DNA of 64,000 nt from Pseudomonas caspiana (GTDB lineage: Bacteria > Pseudomonadota > Gammaproteobacteria > Pseudomonadales > Pseudomonadaceae): contig NZ_LOHF01000013.1 in assembly GCF_002158995.1 (NCBI RefSeq), positions 1-64,000 on the forward strand, written 5' to 3'. Position numbers and translations under genes: made by a program. Below are positions 37,530-46,252 of this stretch, piece after piece. The notes under the pieces are model-generated. The model saw only the letters and a program-made list of their open reading frames with translations. It did not search any database and was not told the origin of the DNA. Numbering within the stretch: position 1 is the stretch's first letter; every line of letters starts with the position of its first letter.

Positions 37530-38447
37530 ATGAAACTTGCTTCACTTCCGGATATTGCATCGCAAGCCTCCCGCCAGGCACAGCCGCTGGACTGGGTGGG
37601 TATGTGTGGAATCGCGTTGCCCGTATGCATTGAAGGACACCATGTCAGCTCGAAAGTCGATGCAGGCGTTAGCCTGGAGGATGGAAACGCGAGGGGCATC
37701 CATATGTCGCGCCTGTATCTGGCGCTTGAATTGATGGAGGGCAAGGAGCTAACACCTCGCTCAGTCCAGCAGGTGTTGCTGGGTTTTCTAGAAAGTCACG
37801 AAGGCCTTTCTCAACGTGCCTATTTGAATATTCATACCGAATGCCTGCTCAAACGCCCGGCGCTGGTTAGCCCATTGGCAGGCTGGAAAGCCTATCCAAT
37901 CAGCATCTTGGCGAGTCTTGAAAACGATATGTTCCACGTGGAACTAAAAATTGACGTGGGCTACTCATCCACCTGTCCCTGCTCAGCAGCTCTGGCAAGG
38001 CAGCTCATCCAGCAGCAGTTCACTGAAGACTTCGCCAGCGCGGAGCTGGATTATCAAAGTGTTCTGGACTGGCTAGGCACCGCCGAAGGTATCGTTGCAA
38101 CGCCGCACAGCCAACGCAGCACTGCGCACTTGCACGTGCAACTCAATGAATTAACTAAAGAATTTCCGCTTCAGCACTTGATCGACCAAGCTGAAGCAGC
38201 GCTCGGAACCGCCGTACAGACGGCGGTCAAGCGTGCAGACGAGCAGGCTTTCGCTCTGGCGAACGGCCAGAACCTGATGTTCTGTGAAGACGCTGCACGA
38301 CGCCTGCATCGCTCATTGCAGCGTAACCCGCTGCTGAAGTCCTTCACGGTGAAGGTCGTGCACGCTGAAAGCCTGCACGCCCACGATGCTGTCGCTCAGA
38401 GTAGCTGGAGCGCCGAGGGAAGTACGCCCATCAGGTCCGTGGTTTGA
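37530..38447 (+). CDS. folE2: GTP cyclohydrolase FolE2 (type IB)
   Basis: 305 aa. It makes dihydroneopterin triphosphate from GTP for folate, and unlike FolE it does not depend strictly on zinc. Family features include DIASQASRQAQPLDWVGMCGI at the N-terminus and the active-site YSSTCPCSAALARQ near residue 150. The start at 37530 (MKLASLPDIAS) matches the family N-terminus residue for residue; an ATG at 37518 is possible. Its last 17 bases overlap the convergent DUF3617 gene. Confidence 0.95.
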   Translation: MKLASLPDIASQASRQAQPLDWVGMCGIALPVCIEGHHVSSKVDAGVSLEDGNARGIHMSRLYLALELMEGKELTPRSVQQVLLGFLESHEGLSQRAYLNIHTECLLKRPALVSPLAGWKAYPISILASLENDMFHVELKIDVGYSSTCPCSAALARQLIQQQFTEDFASAELDYQSVLDWLGTAEGIVATPHSQRSTAHLHVQLNELTKEFPLQHLIDQAEAALGTAVQTAVKRADEQAFALANGQNLMFCEDAARRLHRSLQRNPLLKSFTVKVVHAESLHAHDAVAQSSWSAEGSTPIRSVV

Positions 38448-38952
38448 CCGCACCACACTGCGCACCCTGCCATACCGCGCGGGTGTCCATGCTGCCGTTC
38501 TGCTGCTGGCCGGTGGCATTGAACGTGCCGATCACATGAGTGGTGAACTCACGATCGCTCAAGAACTGAGCTTGACCATTACCTTGAGCTTTTGGACAAC
38601 TGAAGGTGAATTTCCAGTTTTTACCATTCCGCTCGGTGATGCGTTGCGTGCAGCCGGACTTTGGATCAGTCAGCGGGATGTCATCGCCTTTTACCTGCGC
38701 ATCCGTCAGACAAAAGCGCACGCCTTTACCAGCCAGCGTAACCCCTTGAGTTTCAAGATTGCGCTCAACCATGGCACGCTGTTCTGGCGGCAGGTTTTTC
38801 AACTGCCCCAGAATCATTTGCAGGTCTGGCATGGCTTGACCATCCACTTGCATGTTGCTGGACGTCAACTCCCACAGACCGGGTTGTAGCATTTGCGCCT
38901 GAGCCAATGGCGCAACCAGACAGCACATCAATGCCAAGGTGGACTTCTTCAT
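38431..38952 (-). CDS. DUF3617 domain periplasmic protein
   Basis: 173 aa with a signal peptide (MKKSTLALMCCLVAPLAQAQ) and the family opening QPGLWELTSSNMQVDGQ. Four cysteines follow the signal (CLTDAQ, SGCTQR, FSCPKA, AQCGAV), probably in disulfides. The ATG at 38952 has AAGGA upstream. Function unknown. It converges on folE2 with a 17-base overlap. Confidence 0.87.
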   Translation of the reverse strand: MKKSTLALMCCLVAPLAQAQMLQPGLWELTSSNMQVDGQAMPDLQMILGQLKNLPPEQRAMVERNLETQGVTLAGKGVRFCLTDAQVKGDDIPLTDPKSGCTQRITERNGKNWKFTFSCPKAQGNGQAQFLSDREFTTHVIGTFNATGQQQNGSMDTRAVWQGAQCGAVKPRT

Positions 38953-39121
38953 TACTGGATCCTTGTTCAACCCTTGAGGGACAGGAGCAACCGCACATGG
39001 CCGCCGGACGATGAGGCTTAGACGGCAGATCATGCAGCCAGTTGCACCGTGAATAAAATAGCGACAATCCGCACCCGCTGTGGTCTGTTAAGCAGCAATG
39101 GTGCCTAAGGAAAGATCACGA

Positions 39122-40561
39122 ATGGATTACCACAGCCCGTATTTCTTCGGCTATGTCATTGGATTCATTCATCTGCTCGGGATTATCGCCGCGATTCATG
39201 CATTGCTGACAGTGCGGACTGCGCAAGGCTCGATTGCCTGGGCAATGCCGCTGCTGTTCATCCCCTATTTCACCCTGATTCCCTACTTGGTGTTCGGTCG
39301 CAGTTCATTTGATGCGTATATCAAGGCGCGACGTCAGGCTAACGAAGAAATGCGCACCGCCATCAGTGATATGAACTGGCGCCCCTGGATTGAAGAGGCC
39401 GTCGCCGCCAGACGCTCGGAAGCGTATGCGTCACTACGCGCCATGCCAAAACTGGGCAATACCCCGGCACTCGCCAATAACGAGGTGAAGCTGCTGATCA
39501 ATGGCGATGCGACGTTCAGCGCAATCTTCGACGCCATCCGCGAGGCGAAGCAAACGGTCCTGATTCAGTTCTTCATCATCCATGACGACGCGTTGGGCCG
39601 ACGCATGCAGGAGCTGCTCTTGGAAAAGGCCGCTGAAGGCGTGGCCGTCTACGTGCTGTACGACGGCATCGGCAGTCACGCACTGCCAGGCAGCTACAGC
39701 GAAAAACTGCGCAAAGGTGGCGTGCAGATCAAGGCATTCGCGACCCGCAGCGGCTGGCTCAACAGGTTCCAGATCAACTTTCGTAATCACCGCAAGATCG
39801 TCGTCGTTGACGGTACGAAAGGCTTCCTCGGCGGGCACAACGTCGGCGATGAGTACGTCGGCCTCAAACCGCCGCTGGCACCCTGGCGTGATACCCATGT
39901 GCAAGTCATCGGGCCAGTGGTTGCTTGCTTGCAGGAGTCATTTGCCGAAGACTGGTTCTGGGCGACACGGGAATTACCGCCCCTGAGCCTGCCGGACAGC
40001 TTCCCGGAAGATGGCGTGCTATGCCAGCTGCTAACGAGTGGACCGGCGGACAAGCAGGAAACCTGCTCCTTGTTTTTCGTCGAAGCGATCCACGCCGCAA
40101 CGGAGCGGGTGTGGATAACCAGTCCGTACTTCGTGCCTGATGAAGCAGTGTCGGCAGCCTTGCACCTTGCGGTGTTGCGCGGCGTGGACGTGCGGCTGCT
40201 ATTGCCCTCACGTCCGGACCATTACGTGGTGTATGCCGCCTCAACCTTGTTCGCCTTCGAAGCAGTGCGCGCAGGTGTCCGGGTGTTTCGTTACGGGCCC
40301 GGCTTCATGCATCAGAAGGTGGTTCTAGTGGATAACGAGATCACCGCGATCGGCAGTGCCAACCTCGACAACCGCTCGTTTCGCCTGAATTTCGAACTGA
40401 TGTTGCTCACCGTCGACGGTGATTTCGCCAGCGAAGTGGAGCAGATGCTTAACGACGATTTCGCACTGGCGCATGAAGTCTCGGAACAGGAAAGCCGGGA
40501 AACGCACCACTTGCAACAATTGGGAATGCGCATCGCGCGGTTGATTTCACCGATCCTCTGA
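39122..40561 (+). CDS. cls: Cardiolipin synthase
   Basis: 479 aa phospholipase-D-type enzyme that joins two phosphatidylglycerols in the inner membrane. Two N-terminal membrane segments (about 8-28 and 37-57) are followed by two HKD motifs: [21 protein letters not shown] near residue 220 and [24 protein letters not shown] near residue 397. The ATG at 39122 ([11 protein letters not shown]) has AAGGAAAG upstream. The normal bacterial ClsA layout is complete. Confidence 0.94.
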   Translation: MDYHSPYFFGYVIGFIHLLGIIAAIHALLTVRTAQGSIAWAMPLLFIPYFTLIPYLVFGRSSFDAYIKARRQANEEMRTAISDMNWRPWIEEAVAARRSEAYASLRAMPKLGNTPALANNEVKLLINGDATFSAIFDAIREAKQTVLIQFFIIHDDALGRRMQELLLEKAAEGVAVYVLYDGIGSHALPGSYSEKLRKGGVQIKAFATRSGWLNRFQINFRNHRKIVVVDGTKGFLGGHNVGDEYVGLKPPLAPWRDTHVQVIGPVVACLQESFAEDWFWATRELPPLSLPDSFPEDGVLCQLLTSGPADKQETCSLFFVEAIHAATERVWITSPYFVPDEAVSAALHLAVLRGVDVRLLLPSRPDHYVVYAASTLFAFEAVRAGVRVFRYGPGFMHQKVVLVDNEITAIGSANLDNRSFRLNFELMLLTVDGDFASEVEQMLNDDFALAHEVSEQESRETHHLQQLGMRIARLISPIL

Positions 40562-40619
40562 AGTGACAGGGGAAAGGCCCGCTCCTATCAAAAATAACTA
40601 TCTGATCTGGAATGCTTTT

Positions 40620-40712
40620 CTGTAGGAGCTGCTCACGAGCACCGCGAGGCCGCGATGGCGGTCCGTCTGGTGCACCGCTATCGCGGCCTCGCGGTGCTCG
40701 CGCACTCCTGCG
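40620..40712. repeat. REPIN-type inverted repeat (family A)
   Basis: GAGCACCGCGAGGCCGCGAT and ATCGCGGCCTCGCGGTGCTC are nearly exact complements, with terminal CTGTAGGAGC and GCACTCCTGCG, the right end having drifted. It lies between the convergent cls and cfa genes. Confidence 0.9.
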
Positions 40713-40745
40713 CAGACTGCGTGAAAACCACTGCGCGTTGATCAA

Positions 40746-41930
40746 CTAACGATAGATATCTGCGCGCGTCCATGGCAAATCATGGCTGCCATCGGCGCGA
40801 GGTTTGACCGCCAGAATCTGATGCAGATTGATCCAGCCATGGGCAAACCCGTAGGCGCAGCCAGCCAGGTACAAGCGCCATATCCTTAGGGTTTGTTCCG
40901 GGACCATGGCAGCGGCCTGCTCCAGATGCGTTTCCAGTCGGGTGCTCCAGTGCTCGAGGGTTTTCGCGTAATGCAGGCGCAGGCTTTCGACATCCACTAC
41001 TTCCAGCCCCGCCTCGCTGATGTCAGCACTGATTTTCGATACGTGGGGGAGCTCGCCGTTAGGGAACACATAGCGGCCGATGAACTCACCGGCACCGCGC
41101 CCCACAGGACGACCGTCGATATGCTTGGCGGTAATGCCATGATTCATCACCAGCCCGCCCTCCTTCACCGCGCCAAACAGGCGCTGGGCATAAAGCGCCA
41201 GGTTGGCGTGCCCAACGTGCTCAAACATGCCTACGCTGACCACTTTGTCGAAGCGACCGTCCTGAGGCAGGTCCCGATAGTCGAGCAACTGCAGATCAAC
41301 CTTGTCCTCCAGGCCTTCAGCTTTGACGCGGGCTCTGGCCAGCTTCAGTTGCTCGCGGCTCAAGGTAATACCGAGCACTTTCACGCCATATTCCCGCGCG
41401 GCGAAACGGGCCAGGCCTCCCCAGCCACAGCCGACATCCAGCAAGTACTCGCCCGGCTTCAGCCGCAACTTGCGGCACAGATGGTGGAATTTGTCTTGCT
41501 GCGCTTGTTCAAGGCTTTCATTGCCGGTTTTGAAATAGGCGCAGGAATACACCATCTCCTTGTCCAGCCAGAGCTGGTAAAACTCGTTGGAAACATCGTA
41601 ATGGTAGGAAATCGACGCCGCATCAGTCGCTTTATCATGGTGGGAGCGGACCGGGCTGCTGTCATCCTCATCATCACCCAGTGCTTGGGTCAGCTCATCG
41701 CAAACCCGCATGACTTCGCTGATGGAGCCCTCCATATCCAGCCGTCCTTCCACGAATGCACTGCCCAGCAGATCGAGGCTTGGGTGGGAAAAGTCGGAAA
41801 CCAGTCGGGGGTCTTTGACGACGATCGTGACGCTGGGCATAGGCCCGAGGTCGAGCTCATGACCATCCCAGAGCTTGAGACGTAGCGGGAGGTGAAGATT
41901 CTGTAGGGCCGGTGGAAGTTGCGCGAGCAT
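40746..41930 (-). CDS. cfa: Cyclopropane-fatty-acyl-phospholipid synthase
   Basis: 394 aa SAM-dependent enzyme that adds a methylene to unsaturated phospholipid chains. The SAM site DVGCGWGGLARFAA is near residue 168, and the bicarbonate-site region VSVGMFEHVGH near 237 is typical. YHYDVSNEFYQLWLDKEMVYSCAYF near residue 107 is diagnostic. Downstream is convergent cls, another phospholipid gene. A 274-bp spacer (41931-42204) separates it from the metal ATPase; I see no gene there. Confidence 0.94.
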   Translation of the reverse strand: MLAQLPPALQNLHLPLRLKLWDGHELDLGPMPSVTIVVKDPRLVSDFSHPSLDLLGSAFVEGRLDMEGSISEVMRVCDELTQALGDDEDDSSPVRSHHDKATDAASISYHYDVSNEFYQLWLDKEMVYSCAYFKTGNESLEQAQQDKFHHLCRKLRLKPGEYLLDVGCGWGGLARFAAREYGVKVLGITLSREQLKLARARVKAEGLEDKVDLQLLDYRDLPQDGRFDKVVSVGMFEHVGHANLALYAQRLFGAVKEGGLVMNHGITAKHIDGRPVGRGAGEFIGRYVFPNGELPHVSKISADISEAGLEVVDVESLRLHYAKTLEHWSTRLETHLEQAAAMVPEQTLRIWRLYLAGCAYGFAHGWINLHQILAVKPRADGSHDLPWTRADIYR

Positions 41931-42204
41931 TTGAGTAAACCCCCAATGATCAAGAACTTGAAAAAGCGTAGTCGAGGATCAGTCCTGCAATAGGACTGGC
42001 CCGCTATAGGGTCTATAACCAATAACTACGAATCGACTTCCGGGAACAGCCCTGTACCCCACCTGATTCGAGACAGCCATGACGCTGGAAATGCAGCGCT
42101 CTACTTGACTGACTATTAATTTGTAACAGAGTTCTTCAAAGCTCAAGCAATTTTTTATACTTAGCAGACCGCTCTAGCCCGCCGTTTGCGCGACCCTTAC
42201 AGAG

Positions 42205-44128
42205 TCAATGGCGCGCTGCGGCTGACAATTCGCCCAACGGCTCATGCAATCGCAGCAGTCTGCCAGCGTTACCCAGCACCAGCAGCGTGCTCAGGTTGTG
42301 CAGGATGGCGGCGACCATTGCTCCGGCCGCGCCCAGCCAGCCGAAAGCAGCCAGGCCCACAATCGCAAGGGTCCAACCCAGACCGATGATGACGTTGATC
42401 TGTAGCGTTCGACGGCATTGTCGGCTCAGTCGAACACAGGTTCCCAGCCTTCGCAGATCACTGCCAATCAACACGATATCTGCTGATGCCAGCGCAATAT
42501 CGGCGCCACCCGCGCCCATCGCCACCCCCACGACACCTGCTTTGAGGGCGAGGGAATCGTTGATGCCGTCGCCCACCACCATCGGCCGGAAGCCGCGACT
42601 GATTTCAGCCCGTACCCGGGTCAACTTATCCTCAGGCAAGGCTTGTGACTGCACGTCGGTAATGCCGACTTCCAGTGCCAGTGTGTTCGCCACGGTTTGC
42701 CGGTCACCGGTCAGCAGCAACTGCCTGCCCAGGCCCAGCTCGCGCAATTCAGCCAGCGCGGCACGGGCTTCTGGCTTCAGCGTATCGGCCAGTAACAGCC
42801 AACCGAGAAACACACCGTCAAGTGCCAGACCGGCAATCGGACCGTCGTGAATCGGGACCACTGCGGTGGTGATACCCAGTTGCTCGAACAACTCGGGACG
42901 GCCCAGTGCAGCAATGCCCAGTTCGCTCGTCGCCACCACACCCAAACCCTGAAGCTCGCGAATATCGCTGAGCGCCAACTGCTGATCCTTGGCAATCAGA
43001 CTGGCCAGCGCGCGGCTGACCGGGTGACTGCTCGCGCTACCCAGGCTTGCCGCCAATGGCAGAAAGTGCGGCGACTCAGGACCCACGCTTTGCACAGACT
43101 CAATGCGCAACGTGCCAAAAGTCAGAGTGCCGGTCTTGTCGACGACCAGAGAAGTCAGGTCGGCCAGCTCTTCCAGAAAGGCCGAGCTGCGAATCAGAAT
43201 CCCGTGTCGTGCCGCCACGGCGATACCTGCGATGGCCGTCGCCGGAGCCGATAGCACCAGCGCACACGGGCAAGCGGCAACCAGCACGGCGAGCATGGCC
43301 TGAGCGTTATTGGTGATGAACCAGGTCACTGCGGCAATCAGCAACACCAGCACCATGTAGCTGCCCGCATAACGCTCCAGCAGCCGGGTGATCGGTGGCT
43401 TGGAACGCTCGGCGCTTTGCATCAGCGCGATCACTTTGCCCAGCGTTGAATCCTGCCCCGTGCGCGTCACTTCAATACGCAGCAGACCATCCAGATTGAT
43501 CGCCCCGCCAAACACTTCGATCCCGACCCTGGCCTCCAGTGGCACTGATTCACCGGTAATCGGCGCGGTGTCCAGACTGGCCTGACCCGAGATCACTCGT
43601 CCGTCAGCGGGCACCCGATCACCCGCACGGACTTCAACCTGATCCCCCGCAGCCAGCGTCGAATTATCCACTTCCTCCACGCTGCCATCGGCCTTGATCA
43701 GCCGCGCATGGCTGCGGGTCAGGCGGCCCAGCGCCTGAATAGCCCTGAGAACCGATGACGCTGCGCTCTTCCAGCACATGGCCAAAGATCATGATGATCG
43801 GCAGCAGTGCGGCCGTCATCAGGTCTCCGGTAGCCCAGGCGCCCAGCATCGCCAGCGCGATCAACTGATCAGTGACACCGTGCAGGCTGGGATAACGCAG
43901 GCTGTGCCAACCGGCGCTGACTACCGGGATCGCCACCAGCAGGGAAGCCGCGCCCAACAAAAGCTGGCTGACGCCATACTGATCCGGCGCGACAAAACGC
44001 CAGATCAGACCCAACCCCAACAGCCCCAGCGCCAGCATAGCCAAGGTCAACTGTCGTGCAGCGCTGCGTTTTTCCGGGGCGCTGAGCATGCTCTGCCCTG
44101 CTGATTCGTGAAGGGCTTCGCCACTCAT
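42205..44128 (-). pseudogene. hmtA: HmtA-type heavy-metal P-type ATPase, frameshifted
   Basis: Two overlapping frames together encode one P1B ATPase of about 640 aa. The first (44128 to 43664) gives the N-terminal four membrane segments up to GHVLEERSVIGSQ; the second, in another frame and continuing to 42205, resumes at AIQALGRLTRSHARL. It then has VPADGRV, ITGESVP, the metal-site ACPCALVLSAP, the phosphorylation site DKTGTLT and GDGINDSLALKAG. The shift lies at 43743-43745. Spacing against other P1B ATPases favours loss of two bases over gain of one. No N-terminal metal-binding domain, as for the zinc/copper importer HmtA. It is the last gene of the SPFH operon; its ATG overlaps the preceding stop by four bases. 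Either a true pseudogene or a sequencing error. Confidence 0.88.
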
Positions 44129-45192
44129 TGTTCTGCTCCCTGAATAATCAGGCGGGAATCGTCACGGGGATCAACAGCGGTCACGGAACCCGCTTGGCCG
44201 AGGATTTTTGGCACGCGTTCGCGATAGAGGCGTTGCAGCAAACCGGGGTCGCTCCCGGAGTGCATCGACTCACTCAGGCTGGCCACCGTGGCCGTATCGG
44301 TCTGGGCTTTGGCCAGACGCTCGGATGCCTGGGCATGCGCCACTTGCAAGGTACGATCGGCCTGCTGGTTTGCCGTCTGGATAAGCTTTTCAGCGTCGTT
44401 GCGCGCATTCGCCACGGCCTGATCAGCGAGCTGGCTGGCGGTCAGGACCGAGTTGAAAGCGTTGATGGCTGCACCGGGCAAACTCGATTGAACATCGACA
44501 CGGGTCACCTCGACGCCAATGCCGACGCCCGTCGCACTCAGTTCTGCAAGCCTCTGATTGATGCCGCGAACCAGATCGCCACGCAGGCGTTCACGTCGTT
44601 CGGCTGACTGGCTGTCGGCCGAAACCAGCTCAGGCCGGGCGACCAGAATGGTGTCCAGATCCCGCGCTGCCGTCAGCGCCACGGCACTGCGATTGACGAG
44701 TCGGTCCAGCGCTGGCGCCACATGATCACCCTGCAGGACGAAGGCGTACGGGTCGCTGACTTTGTAGTAAACCGTAACGTCCAGTTGCACCACCCCGGCG
44801 TCCCCGGTCAACAGATAACCCGACCCGGCCAGCGCATCGCTCATGGGTGCCGCAAAGCTTGCAGCTTTGTCGGCCTGCACAGCCGAGAACGAACGCAGCA
44901 AGGTCTCCACACGGCGTTCAATCACCCGGTCCGCAGACGGCAATAACACCACTTGCTCGAACGGTTGCGGCCAAGCGGTCAGCAGCCCGGCGTTCTGGAC
45001 TCGCTCCAGTGCGCCCATGCGTAACACCACGGCACGGTTTTGCGGATCGATCTGCCGCACGTTGGACGCTGCCCAACCCAACGCAGCCAGAATCGTCACA
45101 CCATACAGAGCCAGGAACGCCAAACGGCTGGCCTGCAACCATGGGTTGTTCGAAGCCGGTCGTTGATTGCCTGAGGCGCCGTGCTCACTCAT
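44125..45192 (-). CDS. SPFH/band-7 protein, HflC/HflK-like (third of three)
   Basis: 355 aa. One membrane anchor at about 25-45 (LAFLALYGVTILAALGWAAS) is followed by a band-7 domain starting IDPQNRAVVLRMGALERV and a long Ala-rich helix with the QTANQQADRTLQVAHAQA heptad-like pattern. Such proteins form ring scaffolds around membrane enzymes such as FtsH. This one is linked by 4-base overlaps to the previous SPFH gene and to the metal ATPase, which suggests a scaffold around the pump rather than the housekeeping HflK/HflC. Confidence 0.87.
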   Translation of the reverse strand: MSEHGASGNQRPASNNPWLQASRLAFLALYGVTILAALGWAASNVRQIDPQNRAVVLRMGALERVQNAGLLTAWPQPFEQVVLLPSADRVIERRVETLLRSFSAVQADKAASFAAPMSDALAGSGYLLTGDAGVVQLDVTVYYKVSDPYAFVLQGDHVAPALDRLVNRSAVALTAARDLDTILVARPELVSADSQSAERRERLRGDLVRGINQRLAELSATGVGIGVEVTRVDVQSSLPGAAINAFNSVLTASQLADQAVANARNDAEKLIQTANQQADRTLQVAHAQASERLAKAQTDTATVASLSESMHSGSDPGLLQRLYRERVPKILGQAGSVTAVDPRDDSRLIIQGAEQ

Positions 45193-46241
45193 GGTTGCGA
45201 CCCGGCTTTGCCATTCGGCGTTGGAGAGACATCCAGCGTGGGCGGGCCATCAACCAGCACTTTGAACGGCGCGGCATCGGTGCGCAGAATCAGTTTGGTG
45301 CCGGGGGTAACAATGGTCCCGAGCGTGTCCAGTGAGCGCAGGAGGTTATACAACTGCGGCGAACCGGCATAAGCACGGCCGTAGATTTGCGCGGCTTCGA
45401 CTCGGGATTGAGCTTCGATATCGGCGGCCTTGACCGTAGCGTCTGCTTCAACGATTCGCGCATCACGCTCGGCTGCCGAACGAATCTGCGCCGCTTCGCG
45501 CTTGCCCACGGCGGTCCGTTCGGTAGCGATGGTTTCGCGCTCGGCACGCATCCGGTCCACAGTGGCGTTGAGCGTCACCGACGGCAGGGTCAAACGCTCA
45601 ACCCCGACCTGCAAGACGCGTACGCCATAGGTGGTGAGCAATTGTTGATCAATCTGCTGACGCAGCTGGTTTTCAAATTCGCTGATCCGCACCTGGCTGG
45701 CGTCGGTGTTCACCAGACTCGACAGATCAAAACTGCTGGCCGTGGTTTCCAGCGCAGAACCCACAAACGTGCGGATCTGCCGCGCCGCTTCGTCCGGCTG
45801 GTTTTGCACGGCTCGCATGAAGCGTTGCACGTTGTCCGCATCGCCCTGAACCTGCCAGGCGACATAGGCCTGAACGATGATGCGCAACCCGTCACGCGTG
45901 CCGACATCCTGCAAGCCGCTGGACGTGGTGCGTAAACGCAGGTCCACAGGTATCGCCGCCTCGAAAGGCGCGGGCCAGCGCCAGTTCAAACCCGGCTCCA
46001 GCAACACTCGCGAAGGATTACCGAAACGGGTAATGACCGTCGCCTCGCCCGAGCGTACTTGCACCAGACTGGCCGCTGCCACGGCAAACGCGATCAACAG
46101 TGCCGCGAGTATTCCCCGACGCCATGGAAAGGCGGCAGAGCCGGATGATTCGCCATGATGGTGGTGACTGTGATGATGACCGTCATGGCCGTGGCCGCTG
46201 TGATCGTGACCGGCGTGATCGTGGTTATGAAACAGACTCAA
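45189..46241 (-). CDS. SPFH/band-7 protein with His-rich N-terminus, HflK-like (second of three)
   Basis: 350 aa. Residues 5-30 are packed with His, Asp and Gly (for example HGHDGHHHSHHHHG), a probable zinc-binding tail on the cytoplasmic side. A membrane anchor (GILAALLIAFAVAAASLVQ) follows near 45-63, then a band-7 domain (RSGEATVITRFGNPSRVLLEPGL in part) and a charged coiled coil. Coupled by overlap to the next gene. The His tail and the Zur box upstream support zinc-related function. Confidence 0.88.
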   Translation of the reverse strand: MSLFHNHDHAGHDHSGHGHDGHHHSHHHHGESSGSAAFPWRRGILAALLIAFAVAAASLVQVRSGEATVITRFGNPSRVLLEPGLNWRWPAPFEAAIPVDLRLRTTSSGLQDVGTRDGLRIIVQAYVAWQVQGDADNVQRFMRAVQNQPDEAARQIRTFVGSALETTASSFDLSSLVNTDASQVRISEFENQLRQQIDQQLLTTYGVRVLQVGVERLTLPSVTLNATVDRMRAERETIATERTAVGKREAAQIRSAAERDARIVEADATVKAADIEAQSRVEAAQIYGRAYAGSPQLYNLLRSLDTLGTIVTPGTKLILRTDAAPFKVLVDGPPTLDVSPTPNGKAGSQP

Positions 46242-46252
46242 GGGACGACTCC

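Noticed and set aside
43664..43785. Programmed frameshift in hmtA
   Set aside because: The junction has only a GGG run and no slippery heptamer or clear downstream stem, so a mutation or sequencing error is more likely.
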